Notes: generated by a model not told the origin, from the letters alone. Counted from the stretch's first letter, positions 33,553 to 44,554 are shown. The stretch is 64,000 bases of DNA from Salvia splendens (GCF_004379255.2 NC_056048.1:28020736-28084735), one strand, 5' to 3'. Translations and numbers: made by a program.

Positions 33553-34716
33553 ATGAAATTTCAGGAGTACACTCACAAAGCCGTGAACAACGATGTGGTG
33601 TTGGAGATACTCTTGCATCTTCCCGTTCGATCCCTCTTGAGATTCAGAGCTGTCTGCAAATTCTGGCGTGACGCCATCGATTCTCAACGTTTTACAAAAC
33701 TGCACATTGAGAGAGGTAACAAAGCTAGAGAGGCATGTCTACAATTTGCTTTATTGGGAAATTGTCTAAATTTGAAAGTATCAATGAAGCTCTTAGACAT
33801 GAGGAAGTCGTATGACTTGTTGACTTTTGATGGAATGGGTCTATGTAGAGTAGTTGGGGCGGTTAAGGGTCTAATCTGCATACGATGTTGTCGAGCTTGG
33901 CTACCTCTATCTATGTGCAATCCTTTCTTAGGAAAAATCACGACTTTACCACTTTCCCCCACTCTTTTTTCTCATTCATATGTATGTACCATTAGTCAGT
34001 ATGTAGGAGTTGGATTTGACGATGAAGACTACAAAGTTGTGCAACTGTTGTCGTGTGTGGAACATGGCCGTCTCCAAGCCAGCCTGTATTCGAGAAGTGC
34101 GAATTCTTGGAGGGAGTTGGCTATTGATCAAGAATTGCAGGTGGTTGGGCCAATAAAGTCATTGGGCAAGAATGACTCTTTTGCGTATTGGGAAGCGCGG
34201 ATAGGTGATGAGAGGGTTATTCTGAGCTTTGATATGAAGAATGAATTGTTTCAGACAATCACAATGTCGGGTGGAGTACTTGAGTTGTTTTCAGACAGGC
34301 CGCTGATTCTTGCAATGTTGGATGAATTTTCGCTTCTAGTGTTTGTTTTAGACAATGGGACGGTGAAGGTTTTTGAGTTAAGAGGTGAAGGGAGTGAGCT
34401 TATATGGAATCATGAATCAACTTATTGTGGAATAATGCCTATTTGGAGGAGTGATGATTGTGTGGCTTTCAAGAATTGTGATTGTGGGGGTTTGAAGATG
34501 TGTGATTGTGTTGTTTTGAGTGATGATTGTGTGGATTTAAAAAATTGTGATTGTGCGGTTTTGGGGTTTCCCGGGAAGGATGATGTGGTTTTGTATAATT
34601 ATCGCGCTCGGAAATTCATCGGGCGTTTGAAGGTGCCTGCGTATTCGAATATCATTGAGCCTACAAATTCGAATATTGAGTTGATTGAGTATCAAGGAAG
34701 CTTGGTTTCACCGTAG
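33553..34716 (+). CDS. F-box/FBA protein, intact (copy 3)
   Basis: An uninterrupted single exon. An upstream in-frame ATG at 33532 gives 394 residues; the ATG at 33553 (MKFQEYTHK) gives 387. The F-box spans NNDVVLEILLHLPVRSLLRF to RFTKLH in the first 60 residues. It is followed by the F-box-associated region with ICIRCCRAWLPLSMCNPFLG, YVGVGFDDEDYKVVQLLSC and the late block VVLYNYRARKFIGRLKVP. The expected role is a substrate-recognition subunit of an SCF ubiquitin ligase binding SKP1/ASK; the substrate is unknown. Sister copies start at MNNDV or MNYDV, where this gene has GTG (AVNNDVV), so it must start upstream. A Cys/Asp-rich repeat near residues 310-345 is unusual. It is the only intact member of the five copies here. 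Confidence 0.9.
   Translation: MKFQEYTHKAVNNDVVLEILLHLPVRSLLRFRAVCKFWRDAIDSQRFTKLHIERGNKAREACLQFALLGNCLNLKVSMKLLDMRKSYDLLTFDGMGLCRVVGAVKGLICIRCCRAWLPLSMCNPFLGKITTLPLSPTLFSHSYVCTISQYVGVGFDDEDYKVVQLLSCVEHGRLQASLYSRSANSWRELAIDQELQVVGPIKSLGKNDSFAYWEARIGDERVILSFDMKNELFQTITMSGGVLELFSDRPLILAMLDEFSLLVFVLDNGTVKVFELRGEGSELIWNHESTYCGIMPIWRSDDCVAFKNCDCGGLKMCDCVVLSDDCVDLKNCDCAVLGFPGKDDVVLYNYRARKFIGRLKVPAYSNIIEPTNSNIELIEYQGSLVSP
34450..34560 (+). repeat. In-frame Cys-Asp coding repeat inside the F-box gene
   Basis: TGTGATTGTG-like steps encode SDDCVAFKNCDC, LKMCDCVVL, then SDDCVDLKNCDC. Two SDDCV...KNCDC units with a shorter one between them indicate in-frame tandem expansion of one segment of the FBA domain. 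Confidence 0.8.
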
Positions 34717-36237
34717 AATCCGTATTTCTGATCATTGGAAGAATAAGGAGTTGAATATTGAATAACAAAGGTAAAACATGTGAAAGGAAGAAGAGAATAA
34801 CTAACTATTGATCAGAATTTATTTGATCGGTTATGGATCATCGTAGATCTTTGTCAATGGTTGCAGCATTTCGGTTGCATCAATATATTTCTTAATATTT
34901 TTTTAAATATTGGATTGAATATATTAGAATCAGTGTTTCTTCTTCTCCTGATATTGCATAAGGTTATTTATGTAGTGGATTGGATTGGGGCGTTACAAGC
35001 TCCTTCGTTTCGGCTATCATTGAGTATGAAGGAAGCATTGTTTCACCTTAATTAGAGTTGTAGTCGAATTGGTATAAGATTCATACATGTTACATTTGTT
35101 CATGGTTAAATACAGTTTTGTTTGATGAAATGGCTTGTGCACAAAAGTGTTTGTCATTACTGGAATTTTAGTGTTATGATGGCAAGTTTGTTAATTATCA
35201 TTATATGTATGGGTTGCATAACCTCGTGAAACCAATTCAATTTGGATTTTAATGAGTCGATAAACTATTCGTTTTTTTTTTCTTATCATAACCCTCACTC
35301 CATCTTTCTTTCATCACATGATTCCTGGAATTCGATTTCGAAGAAGAGTTTCAATTTGTTACGAGGGTTGGAAAGAGGCGGAAACAAGGGTGAATTCGGA
35401 TTTGAGTTTAGGGGGAGTGAGCTTGCTGTTGGAGTAGAGCTAATGTGCATCGAAAAAGCTATCTACTATTGGCCCGTTTCCACTCTATAACAAACGAACT
35501 CAAGATCCAATCTTTTGGTTGGGAAGGAAACATCGTGGTGACTCTTACCTTCGACCTATTAGTTGAACGGAAATATGAAAACACGTCTAATCTATTGGTA
35601 GGTTGGATGGATGGAAATGAGTCTAATCTATTGGTTGGGAATGAAGAGTCGTGGTGACTCCAACTCCCGACCTATCAAATGAACAAGCAGTAGTTATGGA
35701 ATGTAAGAATGAACAGCCATTGAATAGCTCAGCCACGTTGAATAACAATCATTTTACCATGGTAAGGAAAGACTATCACCAAACTAATAAATAGTAGTAT
35801 AACAGGACATTATGTTAAAAAAATGTAGAAAAAATATCACTAAGTTGTTTGCTGGTTAAACAAACATTGGTTAATTGATTGAAATTATCATATACTCCAC
35901 AATATTTTAAAAAATATTGCAAAACCACAAATTCTTTTAACAATGGTGAATGACGAATCCACCCTTTAATCTAGAAACTTGAAGATTGTGCATAACACAA
36001 TATTTTAAAATATATTGCAATTAATTACACCACAATATTCTTTTAACAGTCTAGAATCTTATATATTGTGCACGACATGCCTAAGTTGAATAAAAGTAGA
36101 ATAAGGGCTAAAATCAAGTGTATGGCCCATAAAAATAACCCTATCCCTAGTTACCGCCGTCACTAATTATCCCATCTCTTGAAAAATTGATCACCATTAA
36201 TTTTTAGAGTATACCTCCTTCCTTCACACACGTAGCC
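34717..36237. other. Intergenic; 35.87-36.24 kb duplicates the 27.6-28.0 kb block
   Basis: AT-rich with no supported gene. A moderately repetitive stretch at 35510-35690 contains TCTAATCTATTGGT twice. The final ~370 bp is the duplicated upstream region of the F-box family. Confidence 0.6.
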
Positions 36238-36349
36238 ATGAACCACGATGTGTTATCATTGATATTATCTCATCTTCCCCTGCGATACCTCTTGATATCG
36301 AGAATTGTTTGCAAACTATGGTGTGACGTCATCGATTCCAAATATTTTA

Positions 36350-38238
36350 GGTCATCCGCAACGCTGTCTTTTATCCGTCTCATCCCTTAACTATTCATGG
36401 GCCCACTGTACTTTTCACTCCATCTCTTAACAAAGAGACAGAACCTGCAACCCTCCATCTCTTAACCATCTTTTAACTTACTATTCATTCAATTTCATTT
36501 TTTTATTTTTTTTTTCCAACAAATTCAATTAATAAAAAACACACTTTATTAAATAAAATAAAAATACAACTTAAAATCCTAAAAAATACATAATTAAATT
36601 CGTGGCAAAATAAATAAAAAAACATAATTTAAAATACAATTTTATAGAAATTAAAAAACTACTCCGCTGGCTAATCATCTCCCGAAGGCGGTGGCGGTGC
36701 ACTCAAGCTACCTGGAGGCGGAATACCAATTTGTCTTGCCATATACTTCGGCAAGATGGACTTGGTATTGTGGAGGCGTCATGCGTGAAGTGTCCACCAT
36801 CGTGGCAGTCAAGTACATGGACAATAGGGTGTTCGAGCCCGAGCCCGCCTGGCTTGATTCACCTCGGCCCTTCCTTCCTCTAGTCGCCTTCGTTGCCTTG
36901 GTCCCTTGCGGCCGACTGCGCACACGGGAGGACCCCCGCTAGCCGCCTGGCTTGATTCACCTCGTGCCCTCAATAATGCGAGGCAGCCTCTTGTGCGGCG
37001 CTGCCCGAACCGCCCCCACTAGAAGAGTATTGGCCACCCGCCGTGTGCTTCATGCGCTTCGAGGTCAAGCCCGAGCTGGACCGCACACCGCCGGCCCACC
37101 TTTCCTCGTCTTTGACGGTCTCCTAGACATCGACATGTCTGAATTCTTTGACGGTGTCGTCGAAGTAGACTCGCAAAGCCGATCTCAGAATGTCGGCTCC
37201 CATGGCTCCGCTTTGGTAATGAGCCGCTTCGTTCTTGTAGATGCCACAAATTTTTTTGACCTCCCTGTCGACTCGGTCAAAGTGAGCGCGGAGCATCTTC
37301 AATGTGCGGCGGCGCGACCCTCTTGGCTTGATCTCGTTGTAGGGCCACGGTGACCTTTTCCCAGAAGCACTTCCGGGATTGTTGATTTCCGACGATGGGA
37401 TCGTACAAGACGCTGATCCAGGCGTTGTACACCGCCATCGTTTCCTTGCGGCTGTACGGATGCCGACCTACATCCTCATCCTCCTCGGCTGCCTCCGCCT
37501 CTTCCTCCACGGCGTCGAATGCCCTAGAGCTTCCACCGCCTCGTCCTCCTTCCGGATGGGGTTCGTCCAGATAATCCTCCCGAATTTGGGATAATCCCTG
37601 CGAATACCTCGGGGCGGAGGGACGAGATTATGCATCCACATCAAAATGGGGTGGTTGGTACCCCCGGCGTCAACGAGCCCTGGGTGCCCGGCGTAGACGA
37701 ACCGGAACCACCCAACATGTTGTACATGCCCCCAGTCGCCAAACGCGTTGATGTCAAACCCGCCGGAGCCGCCACCGCCAGAGTTTTCGTCGTCGGACAT
37801 TTTGTGATGAGAGGTTATATGAAAATTGAAGAGGAAATGAAGATGATTTGGAGGATTTGATGTGTATTTGTGTGTGAAATGAGAATGAAATAGGAGTATT
37901 TATAGAGTAAAAAATAAAAAAAATAAATAAAAGGAAAACGGTCGAAAAACCTCTTTTGATTATTTATTTATTTTTTAATTAAATTCTAATTTAAAAAATA
38001 TATGATATATTGCGTCAGCGTGACGAAGCCCACTCGCGGGCCGGCGAGTGGGCGTCACGCATGGCGCCGGAGCGTGCCACGTCGCGCAAGCTCGTGGCGA
38101 GACAATCCGCGAGGTGTCTCGGTGGGACGGGCGTCTCAGCGAGACCGGGACGAGACGGGGCGCTGCAACGCGTCTCGCTGCCGTCTCGTCTCGACGGGAC
38201 GAGATACGAGCCACCCGCGAGACGCGTTGCAGGTGGCC
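36350..38238 (-). mobile_element. PIF/Harbinger element carrying only the Myb-like ORF1
   Basis: TTA duplications flank the element at 36347-36349 and 38239-38241. Termini are inverted: left GGTCATCCGCAACGC, right complement GGCCACCTGCAACGC. Its GC-rich interior contrasts with the AT-rich surroundings. It holds remnants of the SANT/Myb-like ORF1 on the minus strand. I saw no DDE transposase domain, so it is non-autonomous. Confidence 0.9.
36670..37800 (-). pseudogene. Harbinger ORF1 (Myb/SANT-like), degenerate
   Basis: The ATG at 37800 opens MSDDENSGGGGSGGFDINAF and runs to about 37470. A frame change then gives the trihelix-like core RKETMAVYNAWISVLYDPIV followed by NQQSRKCFWEKVTVALQRDQ. 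A further shift gives DILRSALRVYFDDTVKEFRH, and the tail RPQGTKATKATRGRKGRGES ends with MVDTSRMTPPQYQVHLAEVY. This order matches the DNA-binding accessory protein of plant PIF/Harbinger elements, which works with the DDE transposase at the element ends. Several frameshifts and at least one stop disrupt it. Confidence 0.8.
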
Positions 38239-38345
38239 TTAGAATTTTCCACACTCGGCGATGTAACTACTACTACGATGAAGAGATGGTACATCTGCAA
38301 TGCTATTTTCTAAACAATAATGAAAAATTGAAACTGTGCATAGAG

Positions 38346-38593
38346 GCCCTATATATATATAGATAGACATAAAACAAATCGAAAAGTTCCTAACAACTAA
38401 GTAAAATAGATCAAATTCTGATTGCCATAAATAAAATATGGAGATTATCAACTCACTTTTGGAAAAAAAATAAAATGTAGGTCTTTGTAACCCCCATGAT
38501 TGTAATGTATGTTGCCCTCAAGGGGGAAGCCAGAAGAATAATTTACGTTAATATAGATAATAGTAGTCATATATACGTTAATTTTATGTCATA
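38346..38593. other. Short intergenic spacer
   Basis: AT-rich sequence between the split F-box copy and a MITE. No feature recognised. Confidence 0.4.
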
Positions 38594-38830
38594 CTCCCCC
38601 GTCCCGCCATATGGGAGGCAATACTTTTAGGTACGACATTTAAGAAAATGATGTTTAAAAAGTCAAGTAGAGAAAGCATAACATCGAGGAGTGAAGTGTA
38701 AATAAAGTAAAGAGAGAATTAAATAAATGAGAAATTAATTGTGTTATATTTTGACAAAATAGAAAATGATTAACTTTAGGTGGGACGTCTCAAAAACGAA
38801 TACGAGTCACTTATGACAGAACAGAAGGCG
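38594..38830. mobile_element. Stowaway-like MITE (decayed right end)
   Basis: The left end is CTCCCCCGTCCCGCCATATG after TA. The right side keeps AGGTGGGACGTCTC and an eroded terminus (GACAGAACAGAAGGCG) before TA. Confidence 0.65.
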
Positions 38831-39726
38831 TATGTTAGTTTTAGTTTTTTAGTAATGTTTTATTTTAGTGGTAGAAGAAGGATTAATCTAGATATTACAG
38901 TAAAAATTGTTGACTTGGTCAATGAGTCTTTGGCTGCTGAGATCTCATTAATTTTGGCTGCTAAGAGCTCATTAATTTTATTTATTACGATGAAGAATGA
39001 GCCAAGCCTAATTGTGGCAGGGATATAATTAAACTTTAATTATGGTTATATTCGAACTAATTAAAATAGAAGTAGGTTTTATATTTGTTTCATTCATCAA
39101 GCCAATTTCATTATATATTACTAGTAAAATCTTATGTAATACCACACCGTCCCTTAAAAATATAAATTTTTAAAAGAATTCAGCTTTTAGTATACAATTG
39201 ATTAAGTAAGAAAGATAAAATGAAAAAAATAGTTATATTATAGAATAGATGTCATCTCATTGAAAAATAGTTATATTGTAGAATAGATGTCATCTCTAAA
39301 ATAGAAATATATAGTTTTAAAGGACGAACTAAAATAGAAATATTCTTACTTGAGGAGTATCTGATTTACGTAACAACAAAATGATAAGATTGTGAAACTT
39401 ATAGTTTACACAGTTTTCAATAGTGAGTAGCTAGCTTACAAATATCCATAAGAAAAATAAAACCCAACTAATACAATATTAAAATCTGACACAAGTTCAG
39501 ATAATTATGACACTATCAACATTTTTAATTAATTAATTGAAATTCTAACATAAATTATCGCCTATTATTGGCATTCATCAAATGTCAAAAGTATACTTTT
39601 CCATTCTTAAATGTCCATAATTTCCAAGCTTCAAAACATCTTGATTTTACACTATAAATACCCATCAATCCCTACCTTCTTCACCACACCAAAACAACAA
39701 TTTCTCACTCTTAATTATCTCCAAAC
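38831..39726. other. Chitinase upstream region
   Basis: AT-rich and non-coding. A near-repeat TTGTAGAATAGATGTCATCTC / TATAGAATAGATGTCATCTC lies at 39238-39296. The last ~80 bp carry the core promoter and leader of the chitinase gene. Confidence 0.5.
39652..39660 (+). promoter_or_regulatory. TATA box of the chitinase gene
   Basis: CTATAAATA, 67 bp before the ATG at 39727, followed by a short leader with CACACCAAAACAACAA. This is a typical strong plant core promoter. Confidence 0.75.
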
Positions 39727-41048
39727 ATGAAACCTTCTCTCACTCTCTACACCCTTCTCGCTCTCCTTTTGGCCACCGGAAAATACGTTTCCGGCCAGAA
39801 TTGCGGCTGTCCTTCCAACCTCTGCTGCAGCCAGTTCGGCTACTGCGGCTCTGGTGACGCTTATTGCGGCAATGGCTGCCGTTCGGGGCCGTGTTTCGGT
39901 GGTTCGCCTGGGGGAAGTAACGGAGTCGTAGTTAGTAACGTAGTGACGGATAATTTCTTCAACGGGATCGCTAATCAGGCCCCGGCTGGCTGCGCCGGGA
40001 AGGGCTTCTACACACGCGCTGCCTTCCTCCAGGCGATTAGGTCATATCCTCAGTTCGGAACCACAGGCTCCACCGACAATGCTAAGCGGGAGATCGCGGC
40101 GTTCTTTGCTCACGTCACGCATGAGACCGGGCGTAAGTTTATACTACTCTACGTGACACATTTTCAAAAATAGAAACATCATTATCACTACTTTATTCTC
40201 TCTCAACTCAATCCATAAAATAAAATTACATAAAATCTCATAACGAATAGAAAATATTCCAATTAAAGTTGATTGAAGAGAATAATTTTACTAATGATAA
40301 TTCATCATAATCATTTAAATCATGAAATTTGATAAAATTATGGACTTTTAGTATATTGTGATTTTGATTAATTCACAAATATTATATTCTAATAGAATTT
40401 ATAATAGTTTTTTTTATTTAGTTTGCATATTTTATAATACAATACTATTTGTTTATATATCATAAATTCATAAAATATGATCATTTAATTTTTTTCCCAT
40501 GCAGAGAGATAAATGGCCAACACAATGAATTGTGATTATATTCGAATTAATTAAAGTCATAAAAATAGACTATTTTTATTGGACGGAGAGTGTATAATCA
40601 TGAAAAATTAATCAATTTAATTTGTTCCCACACAGATTTTTGCTACACGCGAGAGATAAACGGCCAATCCCGAAACTATTGCGACAGCAACAACAGACAG
40701 TGGCCTTGCTCACCGGGCCAAGGCTATTACGGCCGAGGCCCGATACAGATCTCTTGGAACTACAACTACGGGCCAGCTGGCCGAGCCATAGGGTTCGACG
40801 GATTGAACAACCCTGATATCGTGGCTAGAGACCCTATTATCTCATTTAAGACCGCGTTGTGGTTCTGGATGAACAATGTGCACTCGCTTATCATATCGGG
40901 GCAGGGCTTCGGGGCGAGTATCCGCGCCATCAACGGCAATCTTGAATGCAACGGGGCGAATTCGGCTACCGTGACCGCTAGGGTTAATTACTACACACGC
41001 TACTGCAGCCAACTCGGAGTTAGTCCTGGACCTAATCTCCGTTGCTAG
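39727..41048 (+). CDS. Class IV endochitinase (GH19), secreted
   Basis: Two exons, 39727-40132 and 40636-41048, joined across HETG|H; 272 residues, normal for class IV. Residues 1 to about 23 form a signal peptide ([19 protein letters not shown]). A hevein-type chitin-binding domain follows ([20 protein letters not shown], ending RSGPC), then a short Gly/Ser hinge. The GH19 catalytic domain has Glu133 in HVTHETGHFCY as proton donor and Glu142 in TREINGQS as second acid, plus [14 protein letters not shown] and a terminal Cys. The shortened loops distinguish class IV from class I. The enzyme hydrolyses chitin in the apoplast; such proteins are PR-3 defence factors or act in cell-wall and embryo signalling. 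The intact reading frame contrasts with the remnant at 26.7 kb. Confidence 0.95.
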
Positions 41049-41680
41049 GAGAGGAGAGACGGTTGGAATAAAACAAGTTTGATGAATAAGAGAATGTAAT
41101 AAAACTACGTGAGAATAAATAAATGTTTGTGTACTATTAATAAAATTATGAAATACTATGTCCTTGTTGACCTATGAAACTAAGCTGCGTAGTGTTGACT
41201 TCAATATTGACTTGAATATTTATATCTACTTGGAAATTTATATGGCTTATGGAATATTAAACGTTTGTTGAAGTCGACAATCCGAACAGAATAATAAAAT
41301 TATTCAAATCGTCTTTCAGATTTTTATTTCTTTTGTTTAAGATTGTACTCTCTCTGTAGCTGAGTCATTTCTTATTTTGATAAAAAGCACCAACTCTTCT
41401 TCTCTTTTACGTTACTCTCTCTTACTTTATTCTCTCTTATCTCTCAACCTTCTTTCTTTCTTTATTCTTCTTTCTTTAGTCCAAGCTGAGTGGGTATTGT
41501 GTTGTAAAGCCCAAAGACCATTCCGTATTAAGAACTCATACACACACTGCCTCAGAATAATACTAGAAAAAATACTTTAAAAAGTAGATACATAGGAAAT
41601 TAGGAATCATATGTTTACAGATACACTATAACAGAGTTTGTAACATTTTCCTCAAAACTGTCATAACCAAACATACATGG
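41049..41680. other. Chitinase 3' side and intergenic
   Basis: Poly(A)-like AATAAAT sites occur near 41110. From 41347 (TACTCTCTCTGTAGCTGAG) there is a partial MITE-like TC-rich stretch. Confidence 0.45.
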
Positions 41681-41792
41681 GTATTAGAGTGATTCAAGCA
41701 CACCTACAACCTCGGACATTTTTGGTCTTAATCTTGGTATTAGAGTGATTCAAGCACACCTACAACCTCGGACATTTTTGGTCTTAATCTTG
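41681..41792. repeat. 56-bp perfect tandem duplication at a kinase 3' end
   Basis: The block starting GTATTAGAGTGATTCAAGCA and ending CTTAATCTTG occurs twice in a row, at 41681 and 41737. On the minus strand it encodes the kinase C-terminus RPKMSEVVGVLESL and its stop. Confidence 0.92.
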
Positions 41793-42725
41793 GTTCTACA
41801 TTCAGACATTGCAGACATATCTTGGCAACTTCATATGCTTCTTTGGGAGGGTATTTACCCTCTAATACACAATCCACTATTCGTGACAGTTTTTTTTTGT
41901 TACTCAAATAAGGTTTTGCCCAATTGATCAGATTACGCTTTCCTGCCCGCTTAGAGTCAAAATTTCGAAGCCTTGTCACTAATTCAAGCAAAACGGCTCC
42001 AAAACTATACACATCACATCTTGTGGTCAAGTGACCTGTTCATGAAAAAGCAGCAGCCTTCAGAGTGAGCCAGATATGTAGCTAGACTTAGTAACTAACT
42101 ATGCCTAGAGATGTAATTGAAGCTCAGGAAAATATTTGAGCTGAGTTCGGGCGCGGCGCAAGGTGTAGATAGAAACTAGAAACGAAACAAACTGAGTTTG
42201 AGCTGAGGCCTAGTTTGTTTGTTTTTTGCAGCTCTGGTCATTCTTTTCAACTACTAGTAACTAGACGAGAAGTAGAGATGCAAGAACCTGTTGCCTCGTT
42301 CTCCGGAGCAGCATATCCGTGCGTACCCATAACTCAGAGTTGTCCAAGTATCAAGTATGCCAAAATTTAATACTCGAGTTGTCCAAGTATCATGCTGTAG
42401 TTAATACTTAGTTAGATGTCAAGACAGTCAATCAACTATCAAGTATGCAATCAAATTTACTTGTGAAGAGATGGTTGTCCAAGCTTCCTTTGCACATGAA
42501 CTCATATACCAAAATCCTGTTGTCTGCGTTGAAGCTATATCCAATAAGTTTGATCAAATTTGGGTGACGAAGTTGACTCAAGTAATGTATTTTACCCTGC
42601 AACATTTTTGTATGGTTGGTAAACATAACACTGTACAAGAAAGAACTATAGAGAAGTTAGGGAGAGAAACACCGACCAGAAACTCCCTATTCCCTTGATA
42701 ACTTTCAAGATCCATCTTCTGGAAA
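41740..42725 (-). pseudogene. RLCK-VII-type protein kinase, gutted
   Basis: Kinase pieces in order on the minus strand are KMDLESYQGNREFLV (42.66-42.72 kb), [20 protein letters not shown] with [18 protein letters not shown] (42.46-42.63 kb), VMGTHGYAAPENEATG (42.29-42.33 kb) and LTTRCDVYSFGAVLLELVT to RPKMSEVVGVLESL (41740-42035). The last junction (at G|HLTT) still has GT-AG signals. The glycine-rich loop, the catalytic HRD-type loop and the DFG segment are missing; in the last gap there are two copies of a TACTTGGACAACTC-type phrase instead. An LTR fragment interrupts it on the upstream side. It is clearly non-functional as a kinase. Confidence 0.85.
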
Positions 42726-42734
42726 TTTTCGATT

Positions 42735-43011
42735 GTAGTTTCACCAAACTATGGTTTCACACAAACTATGCCCGTCGATCAATCCGGCGTCGAATTCTAG
42801 GGTTCGTGCTTTGTGCACGAGAGAAAAACGATAAATTGCGTGAAAAAGTATTTTATTTCTTGAATGATTGAACTGAAGAACAATGTCCACTATTTATAAT
42901 AGTGGATATGGACAAGAAAATAATCCTAATAAATACGAAAAGATATGATTAATCAATAACTAACTAAATAATAAGATATGAGAATATTTTAGGAGATATG
43001 CTCGTATCAAG
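42735..43011 (-). mobile_element. Truncated Ty3-type LTR inserted in the kinase pseudogene
   Basis: Read on the minus strand it begins TGATACGAGCATATCTCC and runs through CACTATTATAAATAGTGGAC and ATTGATCGACGGGCA, matching the solo LTR at 3120-3413. Similarity ends before the expected CCTTAACA terminus. No 5-bp duplication was found, so it is taken as truncated. Confidence 0.75.
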
Positions 43012-43544
43012 TGGTCTGAGGAAGAAGTCAGAAAACAAGAGTATCCTCTCAACAACTATCCCAATTCCGAGTGGATAGGTGGTAATGACATTTATAGTTC
43101 TGGTTTAGACGAAGTAATATCTGGGCCAAGATGATCATGCTATTATATTTCAATCATCATGTACTCGATTGCATAACATTTGATGTGTTTCCTGTACTGT
43201 GTAACAAATTTGTATTAGCCTGTATCATAGTACGAGACTAGTGTTATGAGTGTACAAAAAGAAATTGCAAAGTCTGTTCCTCCTTTCCGGAAGAGTTGTC
43301 AAAACTGGCCCGACCCAATCTTTTTCGAACCATGGTCATTTTAGGGAGGGTGAGCTTTCCCCAACCACAAAAGGTACTATTAGAGTACTTTCATATACGG
43401 GCTGGTTTGAGCTAATACTTTTTGGGTCAGGTCAGGATGGCTAAGCTCAGGTCTATTGGTAAAGGAATTCATGGGGGACAGCTTTAGCTTCATAAAACTC
43501 AATATACTTACTTCAACTGTGCTTTATATGTCATTCCATATTCG

Positions 43545-43666
43545 TCGTCTCGGGACAACTGGGAGAGGCTGGTGACAGCAGTGGTGAAGAGAGAGCAGAT
43601 ATGGCAACTCTGCCACCAAAACTCCATCTCCACCATTGCTTCTGATTATACCGATGTAACTCTCAG
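43545..43666 (+). pseudogene. Orphan 5' exon (DNWERLV type), start codon lost
   Basis: The open frame reads SSRDNWERLVTAVVKREQIW, then QLCHQNSISTIASDYTDVTL, ending at a GT donor. It closely resembles the exon at 54971 (MSRNYDNWEKLVAAVFKREE), but no ATG precedes it. It may be the former first exon of the kinase fragment 0.9 kb downstream, which is on the same strand; nothing in the sequence proves that link. Confidence 0.5.
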
Positions 43667-44084
43667 GTAATTGCCAATCAACTTCTGGTTTTTCTGATAA
43701 CATATCTGACAGTTATTTAAGTTAATCTTTCAGTTTTTCAAGTGTGAGACCTGTTTCCTCATCATCGCATCAACTTCCAGTTATAAATTATTCTATCATC
43801 GAAGCTTAGTTTGTGATTTTATATATATCGCTCGTTGTTTGATTGATGCATAGACGTAGTATACAACTATTAGATAGATGGAAGCTTTGAAAAATAAGAT
43901 GTGGTTTAAATTTTTGTTAGTAGAAACAGAAACACACAGAAAACCTCAAAGGCAAACAAGTCAAGCTCAAAAATCTTGAAGAGATCAGAGCATAACGAGT
44001 TAAATCTTTATGTGTTTCTTAAATTACTTTCCATAAACATCTTACTTATATACTTCTAAATAATAATCAATTGTTGCTCTTTTG

Positions 44085-44554
44085 TTAGGACAGAGCGAGT
44101 AACACCTGTCTGAAAAGAAAGAAAAAAAAAGTTTCAATAAATTTGTAAGTCCTATTTGACAAAGTAACCATTGCAGATAGGAAAAATGCTTCTAAAACTA
44201 TTATCACAGAAGCAATTTTCTGGTCTGGGTTGGAAAAGGAAACCAAAGGACTGTGATCTGCGCGAAGGTTTGGTTGGCATTCCCAATACATATATTGCAT
44301 ATTGTGTATTCCATATCGCTATGTAGAAGCTATTAAAACTTCTCTCTTACCCTAACACTGCTTCTCTCCTACTTTTTCTCTCTCTCTCTTTTACTTTTTT
44401 CTCCTTCTCTCTTACTTTTTTCCCTTATATCTTACTTTACCAATTCTACATTAAAACTCGTGCCATACACAAATTGCTCTATTTTTTGTGGACGGAAGGA
44501 GTATATGAATGTATGTCTTTATATAATGCTGATGTGTGAGCTAAATGTCTATAG
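44085..44554. other. Non-coding with partial MITE
   Basis: 44340-44505 carries TC-rich filler ending GTGGACGGAAGGAGTATAT, the right half of a Stowaway-like MITE. Confidence 0.45.

Larger units (their letters stand above)
36238..38345 (+). pseudogene. F-box gene split by a transposon (copy 4)
   Basis: The left part, 36238-36349, opens MNHDVLSLILSHLPLRYLLI and continues KLWCDVIDSKYF. The right part resumes at 38242, and on removing the insert reads RIFHTRRCN, then EEMVHLQCYFLNNNEKLKLC, matching copy 2 (VHLQCHFLRNYKEKLKLC). A PIF/Harbinger element with a TTA duplication lies between. Homology fades after about 38345, so the FBA half is also gone. It is most similar to copy 2, including the upstream sequence. 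Confidence 0.9.

Noticed and set aside
33474..33671. Frame MAQESNPNPNYRRY overlapping the F-box start
   Set aside because: It runs out of frame into the F-box domain; the F-box frame is supported by four paralogues.
35242..35657. Two frames of about 70-80 codons after the intact F-box gene
   Set aside because: No family resemblance; one contains a small direct repeat, and neither has supported splice or start context.
37975..38366. Arg/Thr-rich frames on both strands at the Harbinger right end
   Set aside because: They follow GC-rich GAGACG-type repeats of the element terminus and change in every frame without family resemblance.
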